A program made the translations under genes and the position numbers. Positions 23,401 to 36,333 of a stretch of DNA of 64,000 nt are shown in pieces. The DNA is from Gremmenia infestans (taxonomy: Eukaryota > Ascomycota > Leotiomycetes > Helotiales > Hamatocanthoscyphaceae), in the NCBI GenBank assembly GCA_032629725.1, contig JAFEVB010000007.1:496001-560000 (forward strand), given 5' to 3'. The notes below the pieces were generated by a model that saw only the letters and a list, made by a program, of their open reading frames with translations, searched no databases and had not been told where the DNA came from. Position 1 is the first letter of the stretch; every line of letters begins with the position of its first letter.

Positions 23401-25048
23401 TTCTTGTCTGCTGTGTACTTTGAGGTAATTTAACGTCAGGCGACAGAGGCACGCAGAGCTGCTGTTTCTCCGAGTTTCGCAACATGGTGAAAATCGCGAG
23501 ATCTTGAACTGTGGCTCACCACCCAGGGAACAGGTGCTGATGAGGTGCAGGATTAATATGCAGAGGGATCAGGCTAAATATGACTGGTACGATTTCTGGG
23601 ACGAGACCAGTAATAACGTGGGAGTGGCTGTCTTGACGTACGGAGGTATCGTGATGTCCCCTCGCACTGAAGACCAAATCCCTTTTCTTGACCTCCCCAT
23701 CTCGGGAGTCGAGGAGGAAGAGGGGGACGGCGGTGATGAAGCCAAAGTCCACGCCTCTCCCTTCATCTCACGATGTTTTGCGAAGAGATTGGACGGAGAG
23801 TTAGAGAGATCTTGACAAAGCATTAGTGCAACCGAGTTGATCAATCAGCGGTGGTCCCAAACGGGCCAAACCGCGGTACCATCCGCCTTTTTTGGAGCGT
23901 TGGCGGGAAAGCTTACTTCGTACGAGGCTAAAGGATTTTCAGATGCCCCAGAAGCAGGATCAACCTTCCAGCTAAAATAAAATAAGGATTTAACCGTAGG
24001 ACCGCCGTTATTTCCGCCCACAACGTGACAGACCGCTGGGCCCAAGTGACGATTTGGCTAGGATCTGAGTAAGGAATTCGAGGCCAGGCCCAAAGTCTGA
24101 CAAGTTTCATTTTCCCAAGTGGACCAGCGGCGTTCAAGTGGAGATGGCAGGGCAAGAGCTGCCGTGCTGGGAAGGGCACGGAGAAGGAATCCAGCCAGTT
24201 GGAGCACTGGATTGAGAGACAGCAGGGGTTGGGCCTGTGGAGATGCTTGGCTCTGCTGGGTGAACCGGGCCGTGGGTGTCACTGTCATGAGCCTTGTTGC
24301 AGCTTGTTGGCCGTGGGGAGAAAGAAAGACAAGATGCAGATTGGAAGTAAGCGACGTACTTACTGAACTGTACAGCGATGGAAACAGCAGAAGTCAATCT
24401 GTATGTATGTAGGTGGCAGCGCAGAAGAACATAATAAGCAAAGCGAAACACTACTTATCTACAAGATGCGCTGGTTTAGAAACAATGAATGTATAGAACC
24501 CTTCGAATGAAGGTTCGAAGATTGTCATCGTAGATTTATTTATTTATTCCCCTCCCTGTGTAAGTGAAAATCTACGTCCACGCCCCGCGATGGCCCGTAC
24601 TCATACTACGGTAATGAGCTATGGCGCGCGCGCTGGATAGGACAATCATTTGTATCATTGGCCTGGACACTTGTCCTATTTACTCTTCAAGAGGGCTGTT
24701 CTTTCCTCTTTCTCTTTCTCTCCCTTCCCTTCTTGGCTCTTTCTCACGCCCAACCAACAACGCTAGCTGGCCCTTCCAGCCGACGCAGTACAACACGCCT
24801 CCAACCGCAGCTTTGTTATATTGATCCCGAGCAGACCTCCTCCTACCTTCCTCTATATCAGGGTCCACGTTTCTTGACTACTCCGTACTTACCACCCTGC
24901 ATTGCTGCTCCATATTGGCGGGTACCGGAAAGACGCCCGCAGCGTGGTTGACAAGCCCATACCTACGCCATCAAAACGCTGACTGCATGGTTATTCTGCA
25001 CTTGCAGCTGCATCGGGATCCCATCGTTTTCGGTTCGGACAGACACTG

Positions 25049-25254
25049 CTTCCACTTCCACTTCCACTTCCACTTCCATTCCTACCACTCCCACCACTCC
25101 CATAACCCCACGAACTAGAAGTAGTTTGGCTGCTGGTTCAGTACACTGCATTGCATTCCTGTGTTGTGCTGTGGCTGCGCTTGCCTGCGCCTGCACCTGC
25201 ACCTGCACCTGTATCCTGCTTTTCGGTAGTGGTGGTGCTGCTGCTGCTGCTGCT
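25049..25254. repeat. Cluster of microsatellites
   Basis: Three short tandem repeats lie within 210 bp: (CTTCCA)5 at 25049-25078, (CTGCAC)3 at about 25191-25210, and (GCT)6 at 25237-25254. They sit upstream of the gene at 26083. Confidence 0.85.
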
Positions 25255-26082
25255 GGCACTTTCCCGAAAGAATACAACGCAGTTTCTGTCTCTGGCTCGG
25301 TGCATGTCTGAATCGACCCATTATTTGTAACCACCAGCCCAACCCAGTCTAACAAGCTCTGCCGTCAGTTCAACTCCAACTTCAACCTCACTTCCACCAC
25401 TTATCCACTCCGCCAACAAACAAACATTGTTTCTCCCACGATATCGTCTACCTGCACGCCTGCCTGCCTTATTACTGACCGCTGTATCATCAGTGTTACA
25501 GCTTGAGTGCAGTAACCCGGCCGCCCAAAACGCCCCGGATGGACTGCTGGTGCCCAGTTAATATCCAGAACCCTCTGATTACCAGCGAATCCCTCGCCAT
25601 AATTCTGTCAGTTCCAGCCACTCGGTAATCCTTAACATCCAATTTGGACGCTTACTAGACTTCTAAAGATCGCAGCACAGGACCCCCCCTCGCTCAGCAG
25701 TGCGAGTCAACAAAATCCTATATTAATCCCCTGCGCGCCATCAATCAGCCAACACTCGCACAGTCGCACTGCGCTTAGGTACCGTAGCATTACATGATCC
25801 ATTAATTGTTCCTGGGGCGTTTCTTGTGAGACGTTGAAATAAACGCCCAATCGCATCTACCATTACTTCTCCATTGCAACAAGTATACATATACCTTGAA
25901 GGAAGCCCTTTGGACGCCGGGCAATTGATTTGGAGACAATTTTCACGGTGCAGATAGGGGCGGGCATTGTCTGAAGGCTTTATTCCAACGGCAAATCGAA
26001 TTCAGGCATTGATGGAGCAATAACATTTATTTCGGGACCGACAAAATACCCCAAACTCCAATAAACTACCTCCACCGCCATC

Positions 26083-27241
26083 ATGAGTACCTCAGCAACA
26101 AAAGGCCCAGATGTGCCACCAGCCAAGGGCAAGAGGTTGAGCACGTTTGTTACAAGGATGAAGACAGTACTGAAAAGAAGCGATGGGTCAAAGCGATTAT
26201 CATTCTCCTCCAAACCAGCAGCGGTAACTACTTCAACCGCGGGACCAAGGTAGGAGTTGTCTCTAGTATTATTTTATTCTTGCTCACATATATCTTCACA
26301 GCGCGGTCAAAAGTGACGACCCAATCGCCGTGCCAGCCAACGAAGAGCCCACACGACCCGAAATACCCAAAGAAGAAGAAGAAGCACCTACCGGCCAGGC
26401 CAAGAAGATTAATCGGGCACAAATAGATGCTGAACGCGCTCGTAAACTGGGCGAGCGTTTCAAGGTCACAATAGAACCTGTATTATGGCCAACTCCGGAC
26501 AAAGAAGTCTATCGCGTAGAGAAGCCCATACGTATGCGTATCCATCGCCAGTGCCATAGATGCAGCACGACATTTGGGGGAAGCAAGACTTGCAATTCGT
26601 GCCAACATGCCAGATGTACGAAATGTCCTCGGTATCCTCCCAAGAAGACTGATAAGGATAGGAAGGAGAAGGCCCCTGCTACATCAGGAGGTCTTGAAGT
26701 GGACAGCTATTACGGCTTGAGTGAAGTTATCGAGATACGGAGACCAAATCCACGTCCTGGCGGTCAGCCATTAGTGAGGAAGAAGCCCATGCAACGGATA
26801 CGGAGGACATGTCATGAGTGTTCGACACTGTTCGCCGCCAATGCGAAAATTTGTTCAAGTTGCAATCACATCCGCTGTGCTGACTGCCCTCGAGATCCGT
26901 AAGCCTGCCCTCGCGGTATACCCTCAAACGTAACTAATTTTACTTGCAGAGCAAAGAAAAGAAAATACCCCGATGGCTATCCTGGCGATGCCCCCTCCAA
27001 TAATACGTCACTCCCTGTAAAATACTTGTGCCACAAATGCAGCAAGGTATTCCCCCCTATTCCGCATCCCGATTCCGGGGTGGAACAGCCGAAACAAGAT
27101 TGTGTTCGGTGTAAGCACGAGAGATGCTCGGAATGTTCCCGGGCGCCGCCGATGAGAATCGAGCCAGAACCAGATCCAGAGTTGTTGAAAAGAGTGGAAG
27201 CGAGGTTGGCGGCGTTGAATGTTAGTACAACTGCCGCTTGA
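26083..27241 (+). CDS. Protein with three repeated Cys/His motifs (putative zinc-binding)
   Basis: Three exons: 26083-26249, 26302-26898 and 26950-27241, giving 351 residues. Three diverged copies of one module are visible: residues 140-166 (CHRCSTTFGGSKTCNSCQHA, then RCTKCPR), 226-253 (CHECSTLF, CSSCNHIRCADCPR) and 282-318 (CHKCSKVF, CVRCKHERCSECSR). The shared pattern is CHxCSxxF, a spacer, CxxCxHxRCxxCxR, which could bind zinc with six cysteines and a histidine. Basic linkers rich in Lys and Arg separate the modules, and the N-terminal 60 residues are Ser/Lys rich. There is no signal peptide or helicase, nuclease or ligase domain. The third copy has a 13-residue-longer spacer. A nucleic-acid or protein-binding role is plausible but unproven. 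Confidence 0.85.
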
Positions 27242-29231
27242 GGGATGCGTGTTGCGGCCGAGAATCACGGTTGAGAAACTCTCATGAAACAAAACAGGAA
27301 CGAAGCATCAAATACCACTCTGCCGGGAATTTATGTTCAGCTGATAATTAATCACGCTTTCAGCGTACAATTGCATTGCATAAGGAAGAAACGAGAAAGA
27401 CGACGACGACAAAGCGAGCATTCTGATTATGTTTTTTTGATTGGGGTCCATTTTTGGGATTAAGGAAGACGATTTATTTCGATGTGTTGGATTATTGGAA
27501 ATTTTTGGGATGGATAGATAGGGTGTATATGGCATGACGAGGGATCTGAAAAGAAGGTCATAGTGCAAAGGGTCTGAGAAAGACGTGGTGGAATAGGAGG
27601 AGTAGAGCGTGGTGAATCAAGAACTCGCACCTCGTCCCCGTTATTTGTCTCGTATTCCATTTCCTTTCCATGCTCAAAAGTTCCCTAAAAGTGTAGGGCA
27701 ATAATCTGATCCCCAACGCTTTTGCTCTCTCCTGTTTCTTCTATGAACACCGGCTGGACTGATAAATTCTCGGCAACGAATTTACAGGGACTATAAAAGT
27801 ACACCAACAGACATTTGCAAATGCGCTCTTCGAACGGTATCAAGGCCTTTCATGTTAGGGGCTGGGCCGGGCCGGGCCGTGATCCGGACGCGAGAGAAGG
27901 GAGAAGAGGAGAAAGAGAAAAAATATTTCACGAAGTTTGGTGCTTGTTTGCTTGCTAGGAAGTGAGGGAGTGGTGATGGAAGTGGAAGTGGAATCGGGTT
28001 CGGAATCCCACGGGTGTTGGTTGTACTCATGGAGAGGGGGAGGGAAGATGTTTTTCAACTGCGGGGTAGATGAGCGTCTCAGGTCTTGATTCTCTTGAGA
28101 CTGGGAGGCCAGGGGAAAGAGAAGGATATAAATCAACAGGAGACATAGCATTGAAGAACGACAGCCAAAGCCTTGATGTTCCCCAACTACATCTACATTT
28201 CCAAATCAACAAGCGCATCTCGACTTCCGAATCAGCAAATACAAATGCAAATGTAAATACTGGATGGGCGTCAACTTGTTTCATTCATACGAATAGTATG
28301 TCTCGACCGACCGAATAGTACCTCGCGTTACGGAGGGTCTCTCGTAGCACAGGAGGGAAGTGGGTGATGTTATTGAACTCCGCTTTCATACTCCTTGGCT
28401 CCAGTCAATTAGCAAAGTTGAAGCTGAAAGTGAGTTGTACACAGCGTGGGAAGGAAGCTCGAGCCATCAAAGTAACAGCTACCATTCAGGTATTCCTTAT
28501 GTCGACGAATCAATGAATGGTTTACTTGAGCCATATGGTGTTGTTCAATTGGAAACAGAGACTCTCCTCAGAATATTGAAAAGCGTCTAACCGGTAAGGC
28601 CGTATCCATTTTCGGGAGTTGGTCTTCTTGGGGGAATTTCAAGGTACTAGATGGAAGCGGCTATATATTTGATTCGAGTTAGTATTGACCGTTTTTGGCC
28701 ATCTTTGACATGATTGGAAAGATTCTAGAACAAAGTGAAGTTGCTCTAGGCGCCGGTTGCCGGATGTTACATTTCGCCTACCCGATCGGGCGATGACAAG
28801 GGTTGCACCTGCTCGATTTGTAAGTTGTCACAACCTACCTACCTTATTCACGTAGCCTGGTCTTTACAACAATTATTCCGTCGGGCACCCCGCATTGCCG
28901 CGCAATATATCGATCTTTTGATTTTAGTCCTATACTAAGCGCTTCATTTCGATCTAGTCCCACCCCTCAGGGAAGAGGCCCAAAACTTGTCTTGTTGTAG
29001 CAGTTCAAAGCCGCGAGACCCAGTTTACTCTAACTTAGAACGTCGACCAAGCTGCCTCTTCTAATATGTAACGTACCTGGGCAATACTGCGGCCATCTCT
29101 AGTCACGTTTTAGGGAAATGATGAATGTACTTATTTACGAACTGGACGCGCACTTTCCATGAGGTAAACACAGCATCGCGAGCTCAACGTTCTTTCTTTG
29201 TTTCTTTACTTGGTCGTCAAGTAATCACTTC
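27242..29231. other. Gene-free region of about 2 kb
   Basis: No supportable gene. The 76-codon frame at 28360-28590 begins with GTG, not ATG. CT-rich minus-strand frames at 27.8-28.3 kb are low complexity. A GGGCC repeat lies near 27862. Confidence 0.5.
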
Positions 29232-31594
29232 ATGATGAAGATGCACTACCTTTCCCTCGTGGTTGGCATTTTCATTTGTCTGTGTGAGGCTGCTCCCACT
29301 GGTGTTACGTACTCACTTCATGAAAAACGCTCTGCTCTTCCGAAGTCATGGGTAAGAAGTAATCGCGTGGAGAGCGATTCCATCTTACCAGTCCGAATTG
29401 GTTTGACCCAAAAAAACCTCGAGAATGGGTATGAGCATCTCATGGACGTGTAAGTGTTCCTCTACCCACTACCTGTGACAAGAGTCAACAAAATGCTGAT
29501 ATTTATCAAAAAGTTCTCATCCAGATTCTCCGAACTTTGGAAAGCATTGGACTCCGGAAGAAGTTTACGAAATGTTTGCTCCATCCAAAGAAACTGTTGA
29601 AATAGTCCGCGAATGGCTTGTTGCATCTGGAATCGAAGCGAAATCCATTGTTCACTCTGATAACAAAGGGTGGCTCGCTTTGGATATCCCCGCATCGCAA
29701 GCAGAGGATCTTTTCAAGACGGAGTATCACGAGCATGTCCACTCTACTTCAGGGAAAGTTAGAATTGGCAGTGACGAGTAAGCTCTAGAGTTTCAAGTCA
29801 GAAGTATGTAGCTGACGTTTTCTAGGTACTATGTACCTGATCATGTCCGAGTACACATCGACTACATCTCTCCTGGAGTAAAACTTTCGGCACCACTAAA
29901 AAAATACAAAGTAAAAAGGACTGTTGAATCGAAAAGCACTCGCAAACCCGGACCTGTCCAGTTTAATCCACCGAAAAACCCTCATCCTGCGAAAATGCTG
30001 CCTGCCGCAGCCCAATTGCCAGCGGATTTGCAATACTGTGGAATAAATGTGAGTCAATTCTTTTGGACAAACCCTGCTTCAGGGGTCAGAAGTATTTCAC
30101 TCTCTAGGTGGTTGAGAGTAGACTACTCTTGAATCCCTTTCGACTCCCAATCCTGTCTCTGGAGGTAGTGCTGATTCCATGATTTTGACATTTAGATCAC
30201 CACGGCTTGTTTGAAAGCACTTTATGATATCCCGGATGCCAACATAACAGACGATGTAAATGCTATGGGTCTATATGAGGCTGGCGACATCTATTCACAG
30301 GAAGACCTTGACTTGTTTTTCGCCGAATATGCCCCGAATGTTCCTGAAGGGACTCATCCCCTCCTGGATTCTATTGATGGTGGTCATGCGCCAGTTGCTC
30401 CGGGTGATGCCTTTAACACTGGAGAGTAAGTCGCATATGAAGAGGCAAATGTCGGGCAATACTGACTTATTCTAGGTCAGATATCGATATGGACATCGCC
30501 TTCTCATTGATCTACGTAAGTTTAATTGTCTCCCAAGAAGTACTGATATTGACTGGTTGAAGCCTCAAACCGTGACACTATATCAAGTAGATGACGACAA
30601 CCAAGCATTGGAAGATGGCGGGTTTAACGTCTTCCTCGATGCGTTAGACGGTTCCTACTGTAACTCTACGGCATATGGAATCACAGGAGACACTCCGGGT
30701 ATTGATCCGGTTTATCCAGACCCGGCAGAAGGCGGCTATGAAGGGGCTCTCCAGTGCGGCACCTTCACCCCGACGCGAGTAATTAGTGTCTCATACGGTG
30801 TCTCCGAACACGATGCCCCAGTGAACTATACCAAACGACAGTGTGACGAATTATTGAAGCTGGGTCTGCAAGGTCATACTTTCCTCTGGGCTTCTGGAGA
30901 CTATGGCGTAGCATCCTTCCCAGGAGATGACACAGACTCGGGCTGCCTCGGCGACAAGGAAACCATCTACAATCCCAGCTTCCCCACATGTCCATATGTA
31001 ACAAACGTCGGAGCAACACGCCTTTACGACAACCAAACAGTTCACGACCCCGAGTCCGCTCTCCAAGCCAATCTGGGGGTTGGCGCTGAGCTCTTTGCCT
31101 CATCAGGAGGCTTCGCAAACTACTTCCCTGTCCCCGATTACCAGAAATCAGCTGTAGCGACCTACTTCAAAAATCACGATCCCGGACTTCCATACTACAC
31201 CGTGAACGGAAACGCCACGAACATCGGTGCTGGTGGGGGTATCTACAACCGTGCAGGGCGTGGCTTCCCTGACGTGTCTGCCAACGGAGCGCAGATGCGT
31301 GCCTTTAATAATTTGACAAATGGCCATTGGTACGGCACGAGTCTCGCGGCGCCGATTTGGGGAAGTATCATCACGTTGATCAATGAGGAGCGGACAGCAG
31401 TTGGGAAGGGGCCGGTTGGGTTTATCAACCCCACGCTCTATGCGAATACAAACGTCTTTAATGATATCAAGAACGGGAGCAATCCGGGATGTGGAAGTAA
31501 AGGGTTTAGTGCTGTGGAGGGTTGGGATCCGGTGACTGGATTAGGCACGCCGAAGTATCCTAAGTTATTGGAGCTGTTTTTGAGCTTGCCATGA
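29232..31594 (+). CDS. Sedolisin family S53 peptidase (tripeptidyl-peptidase type), secreted
   Basis: Six exons: 29232-29449, 29514-29777, 29826-30048, 30196-30425, 30476-30515 (40 nt) and 30563-31594, giving 668 residues. The N-terminal MMKMHYLSLVVGIFICLCEA is a signal peptide. An S53 pro-domain follows (HWTPEEVYEMFAPSKETVE) and then the subtilisin-like fold. Catalytic residues are visible: Glu312 and Asp316 in GESDIDMDIAF, oxyanion Asp438 in WASGDYGVASF, and Ser585 in WYGTSLAAPIW. The Glu312 codon is split by an intron. The calcium-site region near the end (FNDIKNG, GWDPVTGLGTP) is intact. Such enzymes act at acid pH outside the cell and release tripeptides or cut proteins. The usual GTSASxP motif is GTSLAAP here. 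Likely role: acid nutrient or host-protein digestion. Confidence 0.94.
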
Positions 31595-32687
31595 TGATGA
31601 AGAGTTTGCGGTAGACTTAAAATAGACATAATAATGGATATCAGTTTCCACTAACATACCGTTCAAAGTGGTACACTTATTCGCGTTGAACATTGCTGGG
31701 AAGAACAAAACTGGGAAGAGAAGCTCGACGGGTAATGGGAGTCCTTGACGCCAGGTCTTCTGAGGGGGAATAAACAAGTCTGCAAGTCGAAGCGAAAAAT
31801 AAATACCGCCTAGTCAGCAGTTTCACAGCCTCAAAGGAAGTCAGGAGAAGGCTGAGGTGACACGCTCGCTTTATGTATCTGCAAACGACGGTTGCACATG
31901 TACGCCCAGAACATCATTCTATCAGCAAACTCACCTATAATTTCCTTCTTCGGAAATTCCCCGCGGCGTTCTCAAGGCAGAGTATATAAATCACGAACTA
32001 CATACGATAAACGCTAAGTATATGCATAGAAAAGGTACGCACGATGGTTGGGGAGCTGGGTCGCGAGTGCGATTTACGATCTCTCACTCACCTGTGGTGT
32101 GATTTCAAAGCAGGAAATATATGTATGGATAGAGGATGGACATTGATATTCAACGCGTCGGTTATGGAAAATGATTTCAAGGCCAAGGTCATATTGTCCC
32201 AAATATAGAAAAGCCGACCATTCAGAGGTCTTGCTTGCTCTGCTCAAATTGAGAGGACTTGAGCCAGAAAACCGGAAGAAGCCAAGCGGCATGTGCAGGG
32301 TTGTATCCCTGGCTTCTCCGGAGTCCGAACTTCTAAACCATGCCGTTAGATTAGTCTATCTCCAACAAATACTCTGGCGAATATGTCTTCCAGGAACAGC
32401 TTTATATAGGCTGCTATATTTCTATCCCGGCGATGAGCTTTTTGTTAACCGGCTGCTCGATCCCGTCCCCGTTGCCGTTGCCGTTGCCGACACATGGTAA
32501 ATGTTTGATGTGGATATACCCGAGACCGAGGCTTACAAGTGGAGTAGGTAAGGCTTAGTAAGGACACCGAATCACCAATTCGCTTGCGTGCTCTGTTAAT
32601 ATTTCTTGATTGTCACTGATCGATCGCCTTGTGTCCGGGTCGGTAATGAATTTTCCTTTTGGATTTAAGTAGAAACTGGTATCAAAT
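31595..32687. other. Intergenic region
   Basis: Flanks of the protease and thiolase-like genes. A GTTGCC triplet repeat occurs near 32470. The 109-codon plus frame at 32171-32500 shows no recognisable family. Confidence 0.5.
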
Positions 32688-34707
32688 ATGGCTGTTGGGA
32701 GTTCAGTACCGATCGTTGTAGGGGTTGGAGATATCAAGAACAGATCTCAAAAGGTCGAGGATGCTATCGAGCCTATGCAACTTATGCTCCAGGCGACTCT
32801 AAAAGCTATCAATGATACCGGCTTACCAGAGCCAAAAGCAAAAATCCTACAGTCGACGATTGATAGTGTTTCGGTGGTGGCAACTTGGACTTGGGACTAC
32901 CCCGACCTACCAGGTCTTTTATCTGAAAACTTGGGTGTAAAACCTAGCTACAAAGTGCTAAGTGGTCAGTCCGGAAACTCTCCCGCCAAGCTGTTCGATG
33001 AGGCCGCTCGTAGGATCTCTTTGGGAGAGAGCAAAGTTGCCATTGTAACGGGTGGCGAGGCTTTGGCTTCTTGTAAGTCAGGCCATATTCAAAGTCCACA
33101 GTAGGTACTGACTGACATTGATACTAGTGGGTGCTTGTGCAGCGGCTCATAAGATCCCCCCACCTGGTTGGACACCACGGGAAAAAAATGCTCGTAAAAT
33201 GGATATCTCTGATGTTTCCGTCATGGGAAAAAGTAAGCTCGAGCTCCTGATCTCACTTACCGTCTTCGACTAGCTAATAGTAATCTTCGATATCAAGACA
33301 TAGGTACTTTTCATTCTCTCGGTTTGCCTATTCATATTTATCCGTTATACGAGAATGGATTCAGGGCTCATCGAGGCCAATCAATCTCGGAAAACCACCA
33401 GGAGTCGGCGCAGTTGTACGCCGATTTCGCGAAAGTCGCTGAGAAAATGCCGTTGGCCTGGAACTATGGCCAACCTGCAGCTACCGTGGATGATATTGGC
33501 ACTGTATCGAAGAAGAATCGCATGATCTGTTTTCCTTGTGAGTTCTTGCTTCATCCTGATTGATTGATGTCCATCTCAAGAAAACCAATACTGTTCAGAT
33601 CCACTTTTGATGAACGCTTTCAACAATATAAACCTTGCAGGGACATGTATCTTGACATCTACCGATTATGCTCGAGAACTTGGGATTCCCGAAAGTAAAT
33701 GGATATACCCTTTGGGCGGCGCAGGAACGAGCGATAGCAGCAACTGTATGGACAATACTCCCCTCCCGAGTCACAACAAGCTGATCATGAAACAGTTTGC
33801 GAACGGCCCAACTTCTACTCAAGTCCATCGATCTCGAGATCATTAGATGCAGGCTTGAAAGCATCAGGGCTCAGCAAGGAAAATGTTGATCTCTTTGATT
33901 TCTATTCGTATGTTCAGTATCGACAGGCAGCCAAGCAGTCTAAAGGTCCCCGCTCATTAACATACCCAGCTGTTTCCCAATCATCCCCAAGCTTGCTTGT
34001 GAACACCTCGGGTTTTCAAGTACGAATCCTCCAAAGCCGATCACGCTCCTAGGCGGGCTGACATCTTTCGGGGGCGCGGGAAATAATTATTCTATGCACG
34101 TACGCGTTCATCTCATTCCATTCCATTCCAAAAAACTAATCAACCTCAATCAAAATCCTGACATTAGTTTCAAAAGGCTCTCACAAAAATGGTACGACAA
34201 TTGAGAAGTGGCAAGGGACTAACAGGCTTGGTTCTCGCAAACGGCGGCGTGGCAACCTACCAGCACGTCGTCTGCCTCTCCTCCCGCGCAAGAAATTCTC
34301 AATATCCACCGGCGAATCCATTGCCCGAATTCCTGGCCGATGAGCCTGATCATGCTCCTGTTCCGGCCATCGATGAAAAAGCAACGGGGGAAGCAACGAT
34401 TGAGGTACTTATATACTGACTCCGTACTCACTGCGGCAGCATCCTATAAACGAGTAATCCGGTAGATAGACTGACTAGTAGACAGACCTACACCGTCGAA
34501 TTCAATCGAAGCGGAGCGCCTGCGCGGGGCTATGTCGTTGGGAGGTTGAAGAGCAGTGGCCATCGCTTTATTGCGAATGATGCGGACCCAGGTACGTTGC
34601 AGCAGCTCGCGAGTACGACGAAGGAGCCTATTGGGAGGAGTGGATGGGTGGAGACTGGGGAAGATGGTAGGAACTTGTTTAGTTTTGATGGTGGTGGGAA
34701 ACTGTAA
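32688..34707 (+). CDS. Thiolase-like protein (TLP1/SCP2-thiolase-like family)
   Basis: Eight exons: 32688-33072, 33128-33232, 33304-33537, 33599-33745, 33796-33907, 33970-34099, 34168-34404 and 34486-34707, giving 523 residues. Several introns contain stops, so the gene looks broken until spliced. The thiolase fold is evident: ATWTWDYPDLPGLLSENLG, GTSDSSNFCERPNFYSSPSI spanning a splice, VDLFDFYSCFPIIPKL, and LLGGLTSFGGAGNNYSMH. The C-terminal 110 residues (AIDEKATGEATIETYTVEF onward) match the additional C-terminal domain of type-1 thiolase-like proteins. At the position of the usual active-site cysteine the sequence is VLSGQSGNSPAKL, with no Cys. It may bind acyl-CoA without classical thiolysis. 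It is probably peroxisomal or cytosolic; no clear PTS1 is seen (ends GGGKL). Confidence 0.88.
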
Positions 34708-35487
34708 GTAAATCTGAGAAAATATGGAATCATAAAGTGTTTTTTGGGAGAAAAGTATGTAAAGTGTGTGTGTGTATTGCCTGGTCACTGGAGAAGTGTG
34801 ACCGAGTACTAGTGTCGCTCGAGATAGTTCCTGCCTGAGAACTCTCTATCACTTGTATAACATGAATTCAATGTGCGTTGGTAGATATTAAATCTGCTAG
34901 AGTAGTCTTTTTTTATCTTTTGATTTAGCTAGTAAGCAAGCGCTGCATGAGTCATAAGGTGTTTCTGTTTTGCTATTATACCTAACCCTAAAGTTACTTA
35001 GATACAGTAATATAGTTACTGGCTTACTATGCTTATAGCTAATTGCTGGGATCATAAAGGGACGACGACGATTATACTTTCTAAGCAATAATAAGCGTTT
35101 CTATTAGAAAGAAAGGATCAAGTGAAAAGTGTATATTTTAGGGATCATAGGTCCCAAGTATATATATATCAGTCGACTTATGCATTTGGGACTTTCAATT
35201 CATTCAAGGTATCATGTCACTCATATGAAGACGTATAATACTTAGTGAGATGCATAGCAAATATGGAAAATGGAGAGAGTAATGAAATAGTCTGAGCATA
35301 ATAACTTAATAAGGTCACTGTGAGATATTGTGATTGTGAATGATTCATGGAATTAAGTGTTGTGATTACTGAACTAACTGAGGATCACCAGGAAGACCCC
35401 AGCCCAGTGCCCAAGTGGCTGCATGTTCTTCTCTAGGAAGTTGATGCACCAAGTACTGCCTCCAACTTGAAGACAAGTCATACTCAC
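34708..35487. other. AT-rich intergenic region
   Basis: Nothing is recognised beyond the 3' flanks of the two neighbouring genes and a TATATATATA run near 35158. Confidence 0.5.
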
Positions 35488-35631
35488 TCATCGTGAGTTG
35501 CAAGTGCAGATGGTGGAAGCTCCGTAGAAGTTCTTTCCGCACGTTCCACATCTGTTGCTGTCGACTAGCTCAACTTCAGCTGGATCGATGACCTGGCCAA
35601 TGGTTGGCTGAGCCTGAACGTTAGTTTGCAT
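35488..35631 (-). CDS. Small Cys-motif protein, candidate
   Basis: From the only in-frame ATG (35631) a 47-residue product is read, ending at TGA 35488. It carries CGTCGKNFYGASTICTC, a CxxC..CxC arrangement that could bind a metal ion. The frame is open further upstream (to about 35772, Thr/Pro-rich) but has no ATG there. The DNA upstream is a diverged GGTAGT/GGCAGT repeat. Because it is short and isolated, this could be a genuine small protein, one exon of a larger gene, or chance. I do not recognise a named family. Confidence 0.4.
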   Translation of the reverse strand: MQTNVQAQPTIGQVIDPAEVELVDSNRCGTCGKNFYGASTICTCNSR

Positions 35632-35968
35632 TTTACTTGAGTGTAACGGCGGACGTTTATTGGCTGTTTTGGTAGTGGTGGTAGTGGCAGTGGCAGTGGG
35701 TTGATAGTGGTAGTGGGTTGGGCTTGTAGTGGGTTGGGTGTGGTTGATGTTTAATTCCTGTGGTGTGAACACTTCTTTTTATAAGTAGAAATCGCCTTCT
35801 GTTTCGTTCTAAACAACTCTACAAACAGTGTCACTACACCATACAGTATAGCCTTGTGTTATTACAGTACTCGAATGGTTCAAGTTCAAGTGTTTACCAT
35901 TGTTCGGCAGAAATTATTAAAACTATGAGTATAGCATGGCACTGTTTGACAAAAAATTGGGAGGACAA

Positions 35969-35989
35969 AGTAGTAGTAGTAGTAGTAGT
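35969..35989. repeat. (AGT)7 microsatellite
   Basis: Seven AGT triplets in a row, between the small Cys-motif gene and the phosphotransferase gene. Confidence 0.85.
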
Positions 35990-36333
35990 TGCAGGACTAT
36001 CAATCTGGTGCACGGAGATAGCAGCGTTATGTGACGTAAGCCACAAATTGCTTAAAATAAAGCAATTGTATATAGTCGCTAAATTAATAAAGAGTTTCGA
36101 AATCATGTACATAGCAAACGGAGTAGAGAAGACAAAGGATTTCTATAACAGTTCTTGTTAAAGGATTGGAAAAAGGACAATGGCTGCCTTATCCTTACCG
36201 TTACAAAGCTGAACAATTTTAGAAAATAATAGATAAATGTCGATCTCACCTTTCATCTTGTTTCTACAGATGCCCTCAAACCTTCACACACCAATAAGTT
36301 TCACTAAACCACAATACACAAGAACTCGCCATC

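Larger units (their letters stand above)
17857..26082. other. 8.2-kb gene-poor tract
   Basis: I see no intact gene. It holds AT-rich DNA at 18500-19900, a possible MITE at 18524-18650, a decayed coding-like patch at 20127-20407, and microsatellites near 25.05-25.25 kb. Many open frames exceed 60 codons, but none shows a domain or an intron-joined extension. The last 1.5 kb is CT-rich and may be the promoter and leader of the gene at 26083. Confidence 0.5.

Noticed and set aside
25049..25254. Coding low-complexity protein across the microsatellites
   Set aside because: Frames on both strands arise from the tandem repeats themselves; no ATG context or domain.
28360..28590. 76-codon plus frame
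   Set aside because: It starts at GTG; no ATG until late in the frame, no family and no exon to join.
33607..33846. Thiolase gene truncated by a stop at about 33846
   Set aside because: The stop lies in a frame created by reading through the intron 33746-33795; splicing restores the conserved thiolase sequence.
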